The notes under the pieces are model-generated. The model did no database searches. It was not told where the DNA came from and worked only from the letters and a program-made list of their open reading frames with translations. Below, piece after piece: positions 8,478-16,223 of a DNA stretch of 64,000 bases. The stretch lies in assembly GCA_022824265.1 (NCBI GenBank), contig JAJEAG010000033.1, positions 78,145 through 142,144 on the forward strand, read 5' to 3'. The translations under genes were made by a program, and so were the position numbers. The DNA is from Candidatus Poribacteria bacterium. Lineage in GTDB: Bacteria; Poribacteria; WGA-4E; WGA-3G. Position 1 is the first letter of the stretch, and every line of letters begins with the position of its first letter.

Positions 8478-8933
8478 CTATGTTTCTGTAGTTTTCGGTC
8501 CCAGAATATGTATCATTGCTTCAAGTGCGAGAATATAACTATATGCGCCAAAACCACTCACTACTCCTGCTGCAACTCCTGAAATGTGTGAATGATGTCG
8601 AAATTCCTCGCGCGCATAGATATTGGATAGGTGGATTTCAACAGTAGGTATAGCAACAGTTGCAAGTGCATCTCTGATTGCTATGCTGGTATGTGTATAG
8701 GCAGCAGGATTTATGAGTATTCCATCTGCCCAATCTATGTGATCCCCGATTATAGTGACAATTTCACCTTCATGGTTGGATTGCAATATCTTTAGAACTA
8801 CATCGTGAGGTGTTGAAGCTACAAACTCGTCAAGGGCTTTATTGATATCTTGCAATGTTTGGTGTCCATATACCTCTGGCTGTCGTCTGCCTAAAAGATG
8901 TAGATTCGGTCCGTGTAGGACAAGTATGTTCAT
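8478..8933 (-). CDS. aroQ: Type II 3-dehydroquinate dehydratase
   Basis: This 151-residue enzyme dehydrates 3-dehydroquinate to 3-dehydroshikimate in the shikimate pathway. It opens with the family text NILVLHGPNLHLLGRRQPEVYG, giving the catalytic arginine (R16/R17) and Y22. INPAAYTHTS (75-84) binds substrate and VEIHLSN carries the catalytic histidine region. The length matches dodecameric type II enzymes. It is the first gene of the minus-strand run aroQ-DegT-DUF805-YkgJ-DUF2156-TPK. No other shikimate gene is nearby, although trpB lies at 26.7 kb. Confidence 0.95.
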   Translation of the reverse strand: MNILVLHGPNLHLLGRRQPEVYGHQTLQDINKALDEFVASTPHDVVLKILQSNHEGEIVTIIGDHIDWADGILINPAAYTHTSIAIRDALATVAIPTVEIHLSNIYAREEFRHHSHISGVAAGVVSGFGAYSYILALEAMIHILGPKTTET

Positions 8934-9250
8934 ATTCTATTACCTTATACTATATTTTTATATCTCTCATCAAAGAATAAATCCATCATAGTATTTTATT
9001 TCAAAAACGATTTGAAATCAATAATAAAACAGGCAGAGCCATTCAGTTTTCGTTTATTCGTAGAAATACGTCATAAAGTCGTGACCAGGAAGTCGATCCT
9101 ATAAAAGAGGGTGAGGGTAAAAACGGGCGAGGAGACCTCGCCCCTACGATAATGTAATAAGCGTAATGAATTGCGAATAAATGCATCTTTATCTATGTTG
9201 ACAGTTATGTGTTCCAGTAAAATCATCAACCAACGAATACAATATAGTAC
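8934..9250. other. Intergenic region with a repeat copy
   Basis: About 317 bases lie between aroQ (leftward, start at 8933) and the oligopeptide permease gene (leftward, end at 9251). The stretch must contain the promoter of the aroQ operon near 8940-9000, which is AT-rich. The middle holds one copy of the dispersed repeat (9045-9150). No gene with a ribosome site was seen. Confidence 0.6.
9045..9150 (+). repeat. Dispersed repeat copy R1 with GC-rich hairpin
   Basis: The left half (9045-9104) contains ATTCGTAGAAATACGTC and GAAGTCGATCCTATA, shared with copies at 23.6, 37.4 and 50.7 kb. The right half is a perfect hairpin GGGCGAGG-AGA-CCTCGCCC at 9125-9143 followed by CTACGAT. The same two-block layout is found in the copy at 37403-37504. 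It sits between two genes that run leftward, downstream of the permease genes. It is non-coding by appearance. Confidence 0.75.
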
Positions 9251-10105
9251 TCAATCTATCTGTGGGTCAAGGGCATCTCTGAGCGCATCTCCAAGGAGAT
9301 TAAAACCTAATACCACGAGAAAGATTGCCATTCCTGGAGCAGTGACTGCCAATGGAACTTTCCGTATATGCTTTGTATTTTCATTGAGCATTGCCCCCCA
9401 TTCAGGCACACCGACCTCTGCACCAAGTCCAAGAAAACTCAGTCCTGCAGCATCTAATATCGCTGCCCCGATACCTAAAGTGGCTTGTACAATCAGTGGA
9501 GCAAGACAGTTTGGTAACACGGTCGTCACAAGTATGCGAATGTCACTTGCACCAATAACCTTAGCTGAAGTGACATAATCTAACTCTCGAACCTTGAGAA
9601 CAGATGCACGTAGAATCCGTGCATATTGTGGGATATAAACAATAGAAACAGCAATTATTGCATTTGTAAGACTCTGACCCAATATAGTGACAATTACCAT
9701 AGCGAGTAGGATACTTGGCATAGCAAGCAACATATCGTTGACACGCATAATCAAGTTGTCCAACCATCCACCAAAATATCCAGCAATAGCACCGAACAAC
9801 GTACCAAACCCAAGCGAAAATGTTATTGCGATCAAACCTACCTTTAGAGAGATACGGGAACCGAAGAGCACGCGACTGAAAATATCCCGTCCAGTGCCAT
9901 CAGTCCCAAGGTAATGTTTCCCCGAACTACCTTTTAGTCGTTCTGCAATATCTGTCTGCATCGGGTCGTGTGTTGCAATAAATGGTGCCAGGAGTGCGAT
10001 AATAACAAAGAATAGAATGATTGATGCCCCGATCGTAGCTGACGGATGTCTTAGCAGTTTACGAAAAACATGATGTTGTCCTGTTGCAGAAGGGTTGGTA
10101 TTCAT
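9251..10105 (-). CDS. Oligopeptide/dipeptide ABC transporter permease, DppC/OppC type
   Basis: The 284-residue inner-membrane permease starts with the OppC N-terminal domain (RHPSATIGASIILFFVIIALLAPFIATHDPMQTD). GTDGTGRDIFSRVLFGSRISLKVGLIA at about 77-103 is the characteristic DppC text. The EAA loop that docks on the ATPase is seen as the stretch YVTSAKVIGASDIRILVTTVLPN. Six membrane segments are predicted. It overlaps the DppB-type gene by four bases (ATGA). No binding protein or ATPase genes of this type are in the window. Confidence 0.93.
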   Translation of the reverse strand: MNTNPSATGQHHVFRKLLRHPSATIGASIILFFVIIALLAPFIATHDPMQTDIAERLKGSSGKHYLGTDGTGRDIFSRVLFGSRISLKVGLIAITFSLGFGTLFGAIAGYFGGWLDNLIMRVNDMLLAMPSILLAMVIVTILGQSLTNAIIAVSIVYIPQYARILRASVLKVRELDYVTSAKVIGASDIRILVTTVLPNCLAPLIVQATLGIGAAILDAAGLSFLGLGAEVGVPEWGAMLNENTKHIRKVPLAVTAPGMAIFLVVLGFNLLGDALRDALDPQID

Positions 10106-11124
10106 ACTGTTTCGTCCCCTACACGAATGCGTGGATCAACATAAGCATACAACAAGTCAACAATAAGATTAACAAACATAAAGAGAAATGAAACAAATAG
10201 CACTCCACCTTGTACTGCACGTACATCACGGGATTCTACTGCATCGCGTAGCCATGAACCGAGTCCGGGCCATGAGAATATGTGTTCAGTTAAGATTGCC
10301 CCACCCATCAAATAACCGAATTCAAGTCCTATCACCGTTAGGACTGGAACCATGCTATTTTTCAATGCGTGTTTGATGATAACACGCCACTTAGACAAGC
10401 CTTTTGCATAAGCAGTAGTGATGTATGGTTGATTTAGCACTTCAAGCAGACTTGAACGGGTCATACGTGCAATAATTGCCAAAGGAATAGTTCCCAATGT
10501 AATTGCAGGAAGAATAAGATGTCCGATTGCATTTCTAAAGGCAGCAAAGTCCCCCATCAGTAGTGTATCAATTAGATAGAATCCGGACTGAGTTTCAATA
10601 TCTAAACTCATTACAGTGTCCAATCGACCAGTGGCAGGGAAAATACCAAGATAATATGAAAAAATGAGAATCAGCATCAAACCTAACCAGAAGATTGGCA
10701 TAGAGATACCTGCCAGAGATATTGACATGGATGTGTAATCTAAAAATTTACCCCGATAGACAGACGCAATAATTCCCGCAGTAATTCCAAATATGATTGA
10801 AAATGCCATAGCAGCAAGTGTTAGCTCGGCAGTTGCAGGAAAATAGCGTTTAATTTCATCAATGACTGGTTCTTTTGTTTTGAATGAGTGTCCTAAATCA
10901 AGGTGGACAAGATCCCAAAGATATTTACCATATTGATAATATAATGGTTTGTCAAGACCCATATCTTCTCTGAGTTGTGCCAGTACTTCTTCAGTTGCAC
11001 GTTCACCAGCAATGGTGAGAGCAGCATCACCAGGAATGAGATGTACCATCATGAAAACAAGGAGCGACACTCCAAGAAGTGATAGACCGATGGAGAGGAA
11101 ACGTTGGATTAGATACGAGAGCAA
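10102..11124 (-). CDS. Oligopeptide/dipeptide ABC transporter permease, DppB/OppB type
   Basis: The 340-residue permease opens with YLIQRFLSIGLSLLGVSLLVF and VHLIPGD, the DppB/OppB signature, and carries the GLDKPLYYQYGKYLWDLVHLDLG text that follows it in this family. Six membrane segments are predicted and the EAA-type loop is ITTAYAKGLSKWRVIIKHALKN. The start is a TTG at 11122-11124, with TGGAA upstream; no better ATG is in frame nearby. Together with DppC it would form the channel of a peptide, nickel or oligosaccharide importer. The substrate is not evident because the binding protein is elsewhere. Confidence 0.92.
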   Translation of the reverse strand: MLSYLIQRFLSIGLSLLGVSLLVFMMVHLIPGDAALTIAGERATEEVLAQLREDMGLDKPLYYQYGKYLWDLVHLDLGHSFKTKEPVIDEIKRYFPATAELTLAAMAFSIIFGITAGIIASVYRGKFLDYTSMSISLAGISMPIFWLGLMLILIFSYYLGIFPATGRLDTVMSLDIETQSGFYLIDTLLMGDFAAFRNAIGHLILPAITLGTIPLAIIARMTRSSLLEVLNQPYITTAYAKGLSKWRVIIKHALKNSMVPVLTVIGLEFGYLMGGAILTEHIFSWPGLGSWLRDAVESRDVRAVQGGVLFVSFLFMFVNLIVDLLYAYVDPRIRVGDETV

Positions 11125-11176
11125 TATATAAATTCCATTTGATACAGATTACAAAAAGGCATTCACTGTCTTTAAT

Positions 11177-12004
11177 TTAGAAAAATGGATTGTGTAACTT
11201 CTCTTCACCGACAGTTGTTGAAGGACCGTGCCCAGGGAAAAGTCTAACCTCATCAGGTAATGAAAGCAAATTATCACGGACACTATTTATTTCATCCTGA
11301 TAGGAGATATTTGGACCTCCCACCGAACCCGCGAAAATAGCATCCCCCACGAATGCAGCAGTGTGTGTAAGAAAACTGCATCCCCCAGGTGTATGTCCGG
11401 GTGTGTCAAGGACTGTCACCATCAGGTCTCCGATACTAATAACATCAGAATGAACTACTTCGTGTAATTTGTTTGCAGTTTGAGGTTTGGGTTCATTTTT
11501 ATGTATATAGGTTTTGCAATCTGTTGCTTTTTGTAATTTTGGTAAACCTTCGGTATGATCTCTGTGTGAGTGGGTCAATAGGATAGCAGTCGGGTTAACT
11601 TTATTCGTATCTAATTGTTTCAAAATAAGTGTCGGATTTGCTGCGGTATCAATGATTGCTGCTTCATCAGTGGCTTTACAAATTAAAATGTATGCGTTGA
11701 CGGGCCAACCCCCAAATGGAACGCTCACTGTGATAACATCAAGCTTTGTATCTCCATCTTGCTGTACAGGGATAGGTTCCCACGTTTCCGTTGCTATGTC
11801 AAGAAGTTTTGCCCCATCTAATTTTAGTACTTCTGCAAGTTTATAAACTTGTGCTTCTGTAGGTTTTAAGGTATACTGTTCCATACGAGTTAGATCGGAT
11901 TCAGTTATGCCTGTTTCTGTAGTTATTTCTGTATGTGATATATTTTGTCCGCGTCTTGCTTTTCCAATAATATCACCAAATTCATCTTCAAGCGCGTATG
12001 CCAT
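11177..12004 (-). CDS. MBL-fold metallohydrolase with N-terminal XRE-type HTH
   Basis: The 275-residue protein joins a helix-turn-helix segment (about 10-70: KARRGQNISHTEITTETGI, then a second helix and KLAEVLKLDG) to a metallo-beta-lactamase domain (about 88-275). The metal motif is HSHRDH at 145-150, with later GHTPGG, GDAIFAG and FPGHGPST, typical of glyoxalase II-like hydrolases. The start at 12004 was preferred to 12025 because AGGGAG precedes it at a proper distance. The pairing suggests either a sensor-regulator or a hydrolase with a protein-binding module. The substrate is unknown. Confidence 0.85.
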   Translation of the reverse strand: MAYALEDEFGDIIGKARRGQNISHTEITTETGITESDLTRMEQYTLKPTEAQVYKLAEVLKLDGAKLLDIATETWEPIPVQQDGDTKLDVITVSVPFGGWPVNAYILICKATDEAAIIDTAANPTLILKQLDTNKVNPTAILLTHSHRDHTEGLPKLQKATDCKTYIHKNEPKPQTANKLHEVVHSDVISIGDLMVTVLDTPGHTPGGCSFLTHTAAFVGDAIFAGSVGGPNISYQDEINSVRDNLLSLPDEVRLFPGHGPSTTVGEEKLHNPFF

Positions 12005-12102
12005 GTTAGTGTTCTCCCTAATCATAATTTGACAAGAATTATATCAAATAAATAAAGAATAATCAATTCAAAATAGGTATGCTTAACATAAGGATACATG
12101 CT

Positions 12103-12675
12103 ATGAATACTATCGTAACCGATTTTGATAATATAGAAACACCTTTAGCAAATATAAATACTGATATTACGTTAGAGGAATTTCTGGAGAGGGATATAAA
12201 AGGATATGAATATATAGAAGGTAAATTAAAACAGATGTCACCACCGACAATGGAGCACGGTGAAATAAGCATGAGTCTTATTTTACCATTAGGCACTTAT
12301 ATTCGTGGAAAAGAATTAGGTCGTTTATATCCTGCAGATACAACTTTTAAGTTAGGTGAAAGATTAGTAAAACCGGATATAGCCTATGTCTCAAATGAAC
12401 GGTTACCGGAAAACCGACGACAAGGTTCACCCGTTCCACCAGACTTAGCAGTTGAAGTCATCTCACCATCAGAATCACAATACGACATCATTGAAAAAGC
12501 TCTTGCATATTTGGAAGCAGGAACACGTCTTGTGTGGGTAATTGAACCAGTTGCCCAAACTGTGACAGTGTATCGGTCAAAAACAGATATAAAAACACTT
12601 ACTCATAACGACACACTTACAGGTGAAGATGTCGTTGAAGGGTTTTCTTGTCCGATCGCACAACTATTTGAATAA
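12103..12675 (+). CDS. Uma2-family (DUF820) putative endonuclease
   Basis: The 190-residue protein belongs to the PD-(D/E)xK-like Uma2 family that is expanded in cyanobacteria, Planctomycetes and Poribacteria. Visible motifs are TLEEFLERDIKGYEYIEGKL, then VKPDIAYVS with the first acidic residue, PDLAVEVISPSES with the second, and KALAYLEAGTRLVWVIEP. The biological role of the family is not settled. The ATG at 12103 with AAGGA nine bases upstream was preferred to the ATG at 12079. It is followed after nine bases by the sugar isomerase gene, so the two are likely co-transcribed. Confidence 0.88.
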   Translation: MNTIVTDFDNIETPLANINTDITLEEFLERDIKGYEYIEGKLKQMSPPTMEHGEISMSLILPLGTYIRGKELGRLYPADTTFKLGERLVKPDIAYVSNERLPENRRQGSPVPPDLAVEVISPSESQYDIIEKALAYLEAGTRLVWVIEPVAQTVTVYRSKTDIKTLTHNDTLTGEDVVEGFSCPIAQLFE

Positions 12676-12684
12676 GGAGAATGT

Positions 12685-13443
12685 ATGAAACTTGGTTTAG
12701 TAACATATAATATGGCAAAAGATTGGGATATTCCAACTATCATCGAACGTTGTTCTGAAACTGGTTTTTCAGGTGTGGAATTGCGGACAACTCATGCCCA
12801 CGGTGTTGAGGTAAATTTATCCGCAAGTGAACGCACAGCAGTAAAACAACAGTTTGAAGATTCACCCATTGAGATTGCCGGTTTAGGTTCCGCATTTGAC
12901 TATCACTCAGTAGACCAAGATGCTGTTCGTAAGAATATTGAAGGCACTAAAGAATACTCACAGTTGGCTGCTGATGTCGGAGCACCGGGGGTAAAGGTTC
13001 GACCAAATGGACTTCCCAGCGATGTTCCTGTTGAAAAGACATTAGAACAGATAGGATTGGCATTACGAGAATGTGGGGAATTTGCTGCAGATCTCGGTGT
13101 TCAGATTCGATTAGAAGTGCATGGTGGAGGAACATCGGAACTAAAACATATTCGGACTATTATTGACGTTGCAGATCATGAAAATGTATATGTATGTTGG
13201 AACTCAAACTTTGGTGAGGTAGAAAATGGTTCAATTGAAAATAATTTCAACTATGTAAGAGGCAAAATTGGATTGGTTCATATTACAGAACTGCACAGAA
13301 CCGAATATCCATGGCGCGAGTTGTTCACATTATTGAAAGACTCAGGATATACGGGATATACTTTAGCAGAAATCGCTGGTAGTTCAGATCCTGTGCGGGT
13401 TATGAATTTCTATCGTGCATTATGGCATGAGTTTAATAGATAG
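12685..13443 (+). CDS. Sugar phosphate isomerase/epimerase (AP endonuclease 2-like TIM barrel)
   Basis: This 252-residue protein has the TIM-barrel layout of the xylose isomerase-like family: MKLGLVTYNMAKDWDIPTII, a GFSGVELRT strand, VKVRPNG, IRLEVHGGG with the metal glutamate, VYVCWNSNFGE, IGLVHITELH with the metal histidine and a final TLAEIAG. Such proteins isomerise keto/aldose sugars or inositol derivatives. AAGGAGAATGT precedes the ATG. It is one of three related isomerases here (others at 40.4 and 42.4 kb). The substrate is unknown. Confidence 0.85.
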   Translation: MKLGLVTYNMAKDWDIPTIIERCSETGFSGVELRTTHAHGVEVNLSASERTAVKQQFEDSPIEIAGLGSAFDYHSVDQDAVRKNIEGTKEYSQLAADVGAPGVKVRPNGLPSDVPVEKTLEQIGLALRECGEFAADLGVQIRLEVHGGGTSELKHIRTIIDVADHENVYVCWNSNFGEVENGSIENNFNYVRGKIGLVHITELHRTEYPWRELFTLLKDSGYTGYTLAEIAGSSDPVRVMNFYRALWHEFNR

Positions 13444-13469
13444 AGCTTAATTTAGGAGAAGAATAAATT

Positions 13470-14234
13470 ATGAAAAATCAACTATTATTAGTACTATTTG
13501 CTATAATTATTGTGGTTGTTTCTGTCAACAATTCAGCAGCAATAATTGACTCAGGTGCTGCAATTGGAATTTGGCTTCTTGACGAAGGAAATGGTAATAC
13601 CGTAAAGGATTCATCTGGTAATGGCAATGATGGCAAAATAGTTGGAGCAAAATGGACAGATGGTAAGTTTGGGAAGGCACTTGATTTTAATGGTTCAGCA
13701 AAGGTTGAAATCCCACCAAGTGAGTCAATTGATGATTTTCGTGAGGAGTTCACGTATTTATTATGGGTGAAACCAACAGCGGCACCACCCAATGTCAACA
13801 CACGCGTTATTGAACGTGATTGGCATAATCCAACTATCCAAATTGGACCAGCAGATTTTTACGGAAGTATCGCTGTAAATGGTGACCAAGCTCAAACACA
13901 TGTTCGTGGTGGTAGTTGGGAACAGGATGAATGGAGTTTTGTTGCAATAACTTACGATGGAAATGTTCTCAAACTATTTGTTGACGGTGAATTTGTTGGA
14001 GAGAAGGCAGTAGGTGTCCCTGACAATAAACCAAACGGTGATATTAGGTTGGCATCATGGAAAGATCCAGGTTGGACATATATTGGATTAATTGATGACG
14101 TAGGTATCTTCAATATACCTCTATCTGAAGATGATTTATTACAAGTTATGGATAATGGACTTGAAGAGGCTTTAGAGGTTATTGCAGTGGGTAAATTAAC
14201 AACAACTTGGGGACTAATCAAATTTGACAGGTAG
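13470..14234 (+). CDS. Exported LamG/concanavalin-like jelly-roll protein with KLTTTW tail
   Basis: The 254-residue protein has a Sec signal (about 1-24, KNQLLLVLFAIIIVVVSV, cut near NSAA). The mature part is a LamG-like fold: GIWLLDEGNGNTVKDSSGNGNDGKI is the opening of the LamG repeat, followed by FTYLLWVKPT, SFVAITYDGNVLKLFVDGEFV and YIGLIDDVGIFNIPLSEDDL. These folds bind carbohydrate or mediate adhesion. The last 20 residues, LEVIAVGKLTTTWGLIKFDR, share a conserved block with two other exported proteins in this window. AGGAG lies before the ATG. It follows the isomerase gene by 26 bases. Confidence 0.85.
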   Translation: MKNQLLLVLFAIIIVVVSVNNSAAIIDSGAAIGIWLLDEGNGNTVKDSSGNGNDGKIVGAKWTDGKFGKALDFNGSAKVEIPPSESIDDFREEFTYLLWVKPTAAPPNVNTRVIERDWHNPTIQIGPADFYGSIAVNGDQAQTHVRGGSWEQDEWSFVAITYDGNVLKLFVDGEFVGEKAVGVPDNKPNGDIRLASWKDPGWTYIGLIDDVGIFNIPLSEDDLLQVMDNGLEEALEVIAVGKLTTTWGLIKFDR

Positions 14235-14324
14235 TCTAAATTTCGTTATTTAAGGACTAATGAGAATTCGAAACAGGTACAATACACCTATAATTCATCT
14301 GCTAAATGGAGATAATTCGAAACA

Positions 14325-14681
14325 ATGTATATGCAAAAATTTAAAGACGTTACTGGATTTATTGCAGTCCTACTTTTTTGGACTTTTGTTGGAATCATAG
14401 TTGGACATCTATTTGTTATCGCTGTTGCAACTATCTTTCAATTCACTGGTGAAAATATAGTCTCTCAACATGCTGAAATAGGTCCTCATAGGGGTCTATA
14501 TGACTATTTTGATTCTAAATACGACACCGATAGTCCTATTTTTCGCATTGTTGCATGGGTTGCATTGTTAGGGAACATGTCATGTATAATCATTGGCATT
14601 ATATCCGGATTTATTAAAGGAAAGGTGTTTTACAGAGAAAGTAAGTACATTGAACACAAAATGTTGTGTAATCTCAAATAA
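14325..14681 (+). CDS. Hypothetical two-span membrane protein
   Basis: The frame encodes 118 residues with hydrophobic spans at about 11-40 and 72-95, a short polar region between them, and a basic tail (KGKVFYRESKYIEHKM). I do not recognise a family. A GGAG stands upstream but at an unusually long distance. The stop is followed six bases later by the rhodanese ATG, and AAGGAAAA for that gene overlaps its end, so co-transcription with the rhodanese gene is likely. Confidence 0.5.
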   Translation: MYMQKFKDVTGFIAVLLFWTFVGIIVGHLFVIAVATIFQFTGENIVSQHAEIGPHRGLYDYFDSKYDTDSPIFRIVAWVALLGNMSCIIIGIISGFIKGKVFYRESKYIEHKMLCNLK

Positions 14682-14687
14682 GGAAAA

Positions 14688-15077
14688 ATGGATCAACTCG
14701 ATTTTTATCAAGCAAAATTAGAATATGAAACGGATTCATGGGATCTTAGTGAAGCTCTGAATAATGGAGAAGATATCGTCGTTATTGATGCTCGTTCTCC
14801 TGAAGCGTATGCTGAGGAACATATACCGACATCAATTAATATACCACACAGAACCATGAATGGTGAAACAACAAACCATCTTGACAAATCCAAGTTGTAT
14901 GTCACTTATTGTGATGGAATTGGTTGTAATGCTTCTACAAAAGGAGCATTGAACATGTCAAAATTAGGGTTTAATGTCAAGGAACTACTGGGTGGGTTAG
15001 ACTGGTGGAAACGTGATGGATATGAAACAAAAGGCACAAAAGGAATTCAAGGAAAAGAAATAAATTGTGGATGTTAA
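14688..15077 (+). CDS. Rhodanese-like domain protein
   Basis: This 129-residue single-domain protein has the rhodanese layout: VVIDARSPEAYAEEHIPTSINIPH (about 31-54), then the active loop YCDGIGCNAST with catalytic C75, and the end VKELLGGLDWWKRDGYE. It would carry a persulfide on the active cysteine and transfer sulfur to thiol acceptors. The C-x-G-x-x-C-N loop, with a second cysteine, is the variant seen in many small bacterial rhodaneses. It is cytoplasmic. It probably shares an operon with the preceding membrane protein and ends before the tRNA-Asn promoter. Confidence 0.85.
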   Translation: MDQLDFYQAKLEYETDSWDLSEALNNGEDIVVIDARSPEAYAEEHIPTSINIPHRTMNGETTNHLDKSKLYVTYCDGIGCNASTKGALNMSKLGFNVKELLGGLDWWKRDGYETKGTKGIQGKEINCGC

Positions 15078-15117
15078 AGACTGAGAACTTTTTAATGTAA
15101 AATAGTATATTTTTTAT

Positions 15118-15146
15118 TTGCATTTGTCTATATGATAAGGTATAAT
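15118..15146 (+). promoter_or_regulatory. Sigma-70-type promoter of tRNA-Asn
   Basis: TTGCAT (15118-15123) and a perfect TATAAT (15141-15146) are separated by 17 bases. The expected start is near 15153, about 20 bases before the mature tRNA 5' end at 15174. Position, spacing and match make this the clearest promoter in the window. Confidence 0.8.
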
Positions 15147-15173
15147 TATAAGCGGTATATATGAACACTACAT

Positions 15174-15246
15174 TCCCCCATAGCTCAGTTGGTAGAGCAG
15201 ATGGCTGTTAACCATCGTGTCGGCGGTTCGAGTCCGTCTGGGGGAG
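15174..15246 (+). tRNA. tRNA-Asn (anticodon GTT)
   Basis: The 73-base sequence folds as a complete cloverleaf. The acceptor stem is TCCCCCA/TGGGGGA with discriminator G at 15246. The D arm is GCTC...GAGC. The anticodon stem is GATGG/CCATC around the loop CTGTTAA, giving anticodon GTT for asparagine. The T arm is GGCGG-TTCGAGT-CCGTC with one wobble pair. No CCA is encoded, so it is added after transcription. A hairpin terminator follows at 15254. Confidence 0.97.
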
Positions 15247-15253
15247 TTTTCAG

Positions 15254-15293
15254 TTTTGCTGACGGACTTGAAGGTAAAGGTTCGTCAGCAAAA
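15254..15293 (+). terminator. Hairpin terminator downstream of tRNA-Asn
   Basis: An 11-base perfect inverted repeat, TTTTGCTGACG (15254-15264) with CGTCAGCAAAA (15283-15293), encloses an 18-base loop and is followed by TTATTTA. It starts eight bases after the tRNA and would act as an intrinsic terminator on the plus strand. The T-tract is short, so part of the effect may come from the A/T base pairs at the foot of the stem. Confidence 0.7.
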
Positions 15294-15343
15294 TTATTTA
15301 AGCACTATTGATATATATTTTTACAAACTATGATGGATAGAAC

Positions 15344-16168
15344 ATGCCAAAAGAATTAACCGATGCACACCTTGACGAATTTGCTAAAAAAGGTTATCTA
15401 ATCGTTCCTGATTACTATTCAGGGGAACTGTTGGAGGAGATGCAAGCTGCTCAACGACGCGTGTTACCTACATGGGAACAAGTGAAGGATAATCCACCAT
15501 CGGGTAGAGCGATTTTGACAGATTTTCCATCATCTGAAATGGTGCTATTACAAGGCATTGTTGACCACGATGCATGGCGATTCGCCAGAAAATGGTTCAA
15601 GACAGAACATATCCACTTCCGCGCTGGGTGTATGATTGCACGTTATCCAGGATTTAAAGGTGGTGGTGTCGGTAGTGATGCAAGTGGTTTGCATATAGAT
15701 AATGGCAATAACTCATTACTACCGCAGTCAAATTCTGCTCCGGAGTTTGGACAACTTGTCTTTTGGGTACACCTTGAGGATGTTGATGAAGATCAAGCAC
15801 CACTCAGATTGCTTGCTACAGAATTTGGTAGAGACACATCAAAATATGAACCACTTGTATGCAAAGGTGGTACCCTCTGTATCTTTAGCAACTATACTTA
15901 TCATTCAGCAAGTGATTATTTGCGTGAAGATGGACAAAGGTTCACGTGGGGGTTTGGTTTAGGTCGGGCTGACCACTATTGGGAAGGATTTCGACATTAT
16001 ACTGATAAAGGAAAACACGCGACTTTTTCACAATTCATCGGCACACTAACTGCAGCAGAGCGCGAGGTATTTCGGTTTCCACCTACAGGGCATCCTTACT
16101 ACACATCACAAACACTTCAGGCATTAGAAGAACAATATCCTGGTTGGAACGCACGCGACGAGTATTAA
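15344..16168 (+). CDS. Phytanoyl-CoA dioxygenase (PhyH) family protein
   Basis: This 274-residue predicted Fe(II)/2-oxoglutarate oxygenase begins with LTDAHLDEFAKKGYLIVPDYY, a typical PhyH start. The metal triad is H117-x-D119 (GLHIDNG) and H187 (NYTYHSAS), with R199 (GQRFTWG) placed to bind 2-oxoglutarate. The core strand FGQLVFWVHLEDVDEDQAPLRLL follows the family pattern. The C-terminus (FRHYTDKGKHATFSQFIG) is long, as in members acting on amino acid or polyketide-like substrates, but the substrate is unknown. The gene stands alone after the tRNA terminator and before the EcoRV-like restriction gene. Confidence 0.9.
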   Translation: MPKELTDAHLDEFAKKGYLIVPDYYSGELLEEMQAAQRRVLPTWEQVKDNPPSGRAILTDFPSSEMVLLQGIVDHDAWRFARKWFKTEHIHFRAGCMIARYPGFKGGGVGSDASGLHIDNGNNSLLPQSNSAPEFGQLVFWVHLEDVDEDQAPLRLLATEFGRDTSKYEPLVCKGGTLCIFSNYTYHSASDYLREDGQRFTWGFGLGRADHYWEGFRHYTDKGKHATFSQFIGTLTAAEREVFRFPPTGHPYYTSQTLQALEEQYPGWNARDEY

Positions 16169-16223
16169 AAGTCTTATTAGTTAGAACTCATACTCTTTTT
16201 AATTGAGATAATAGGATGTTGAT

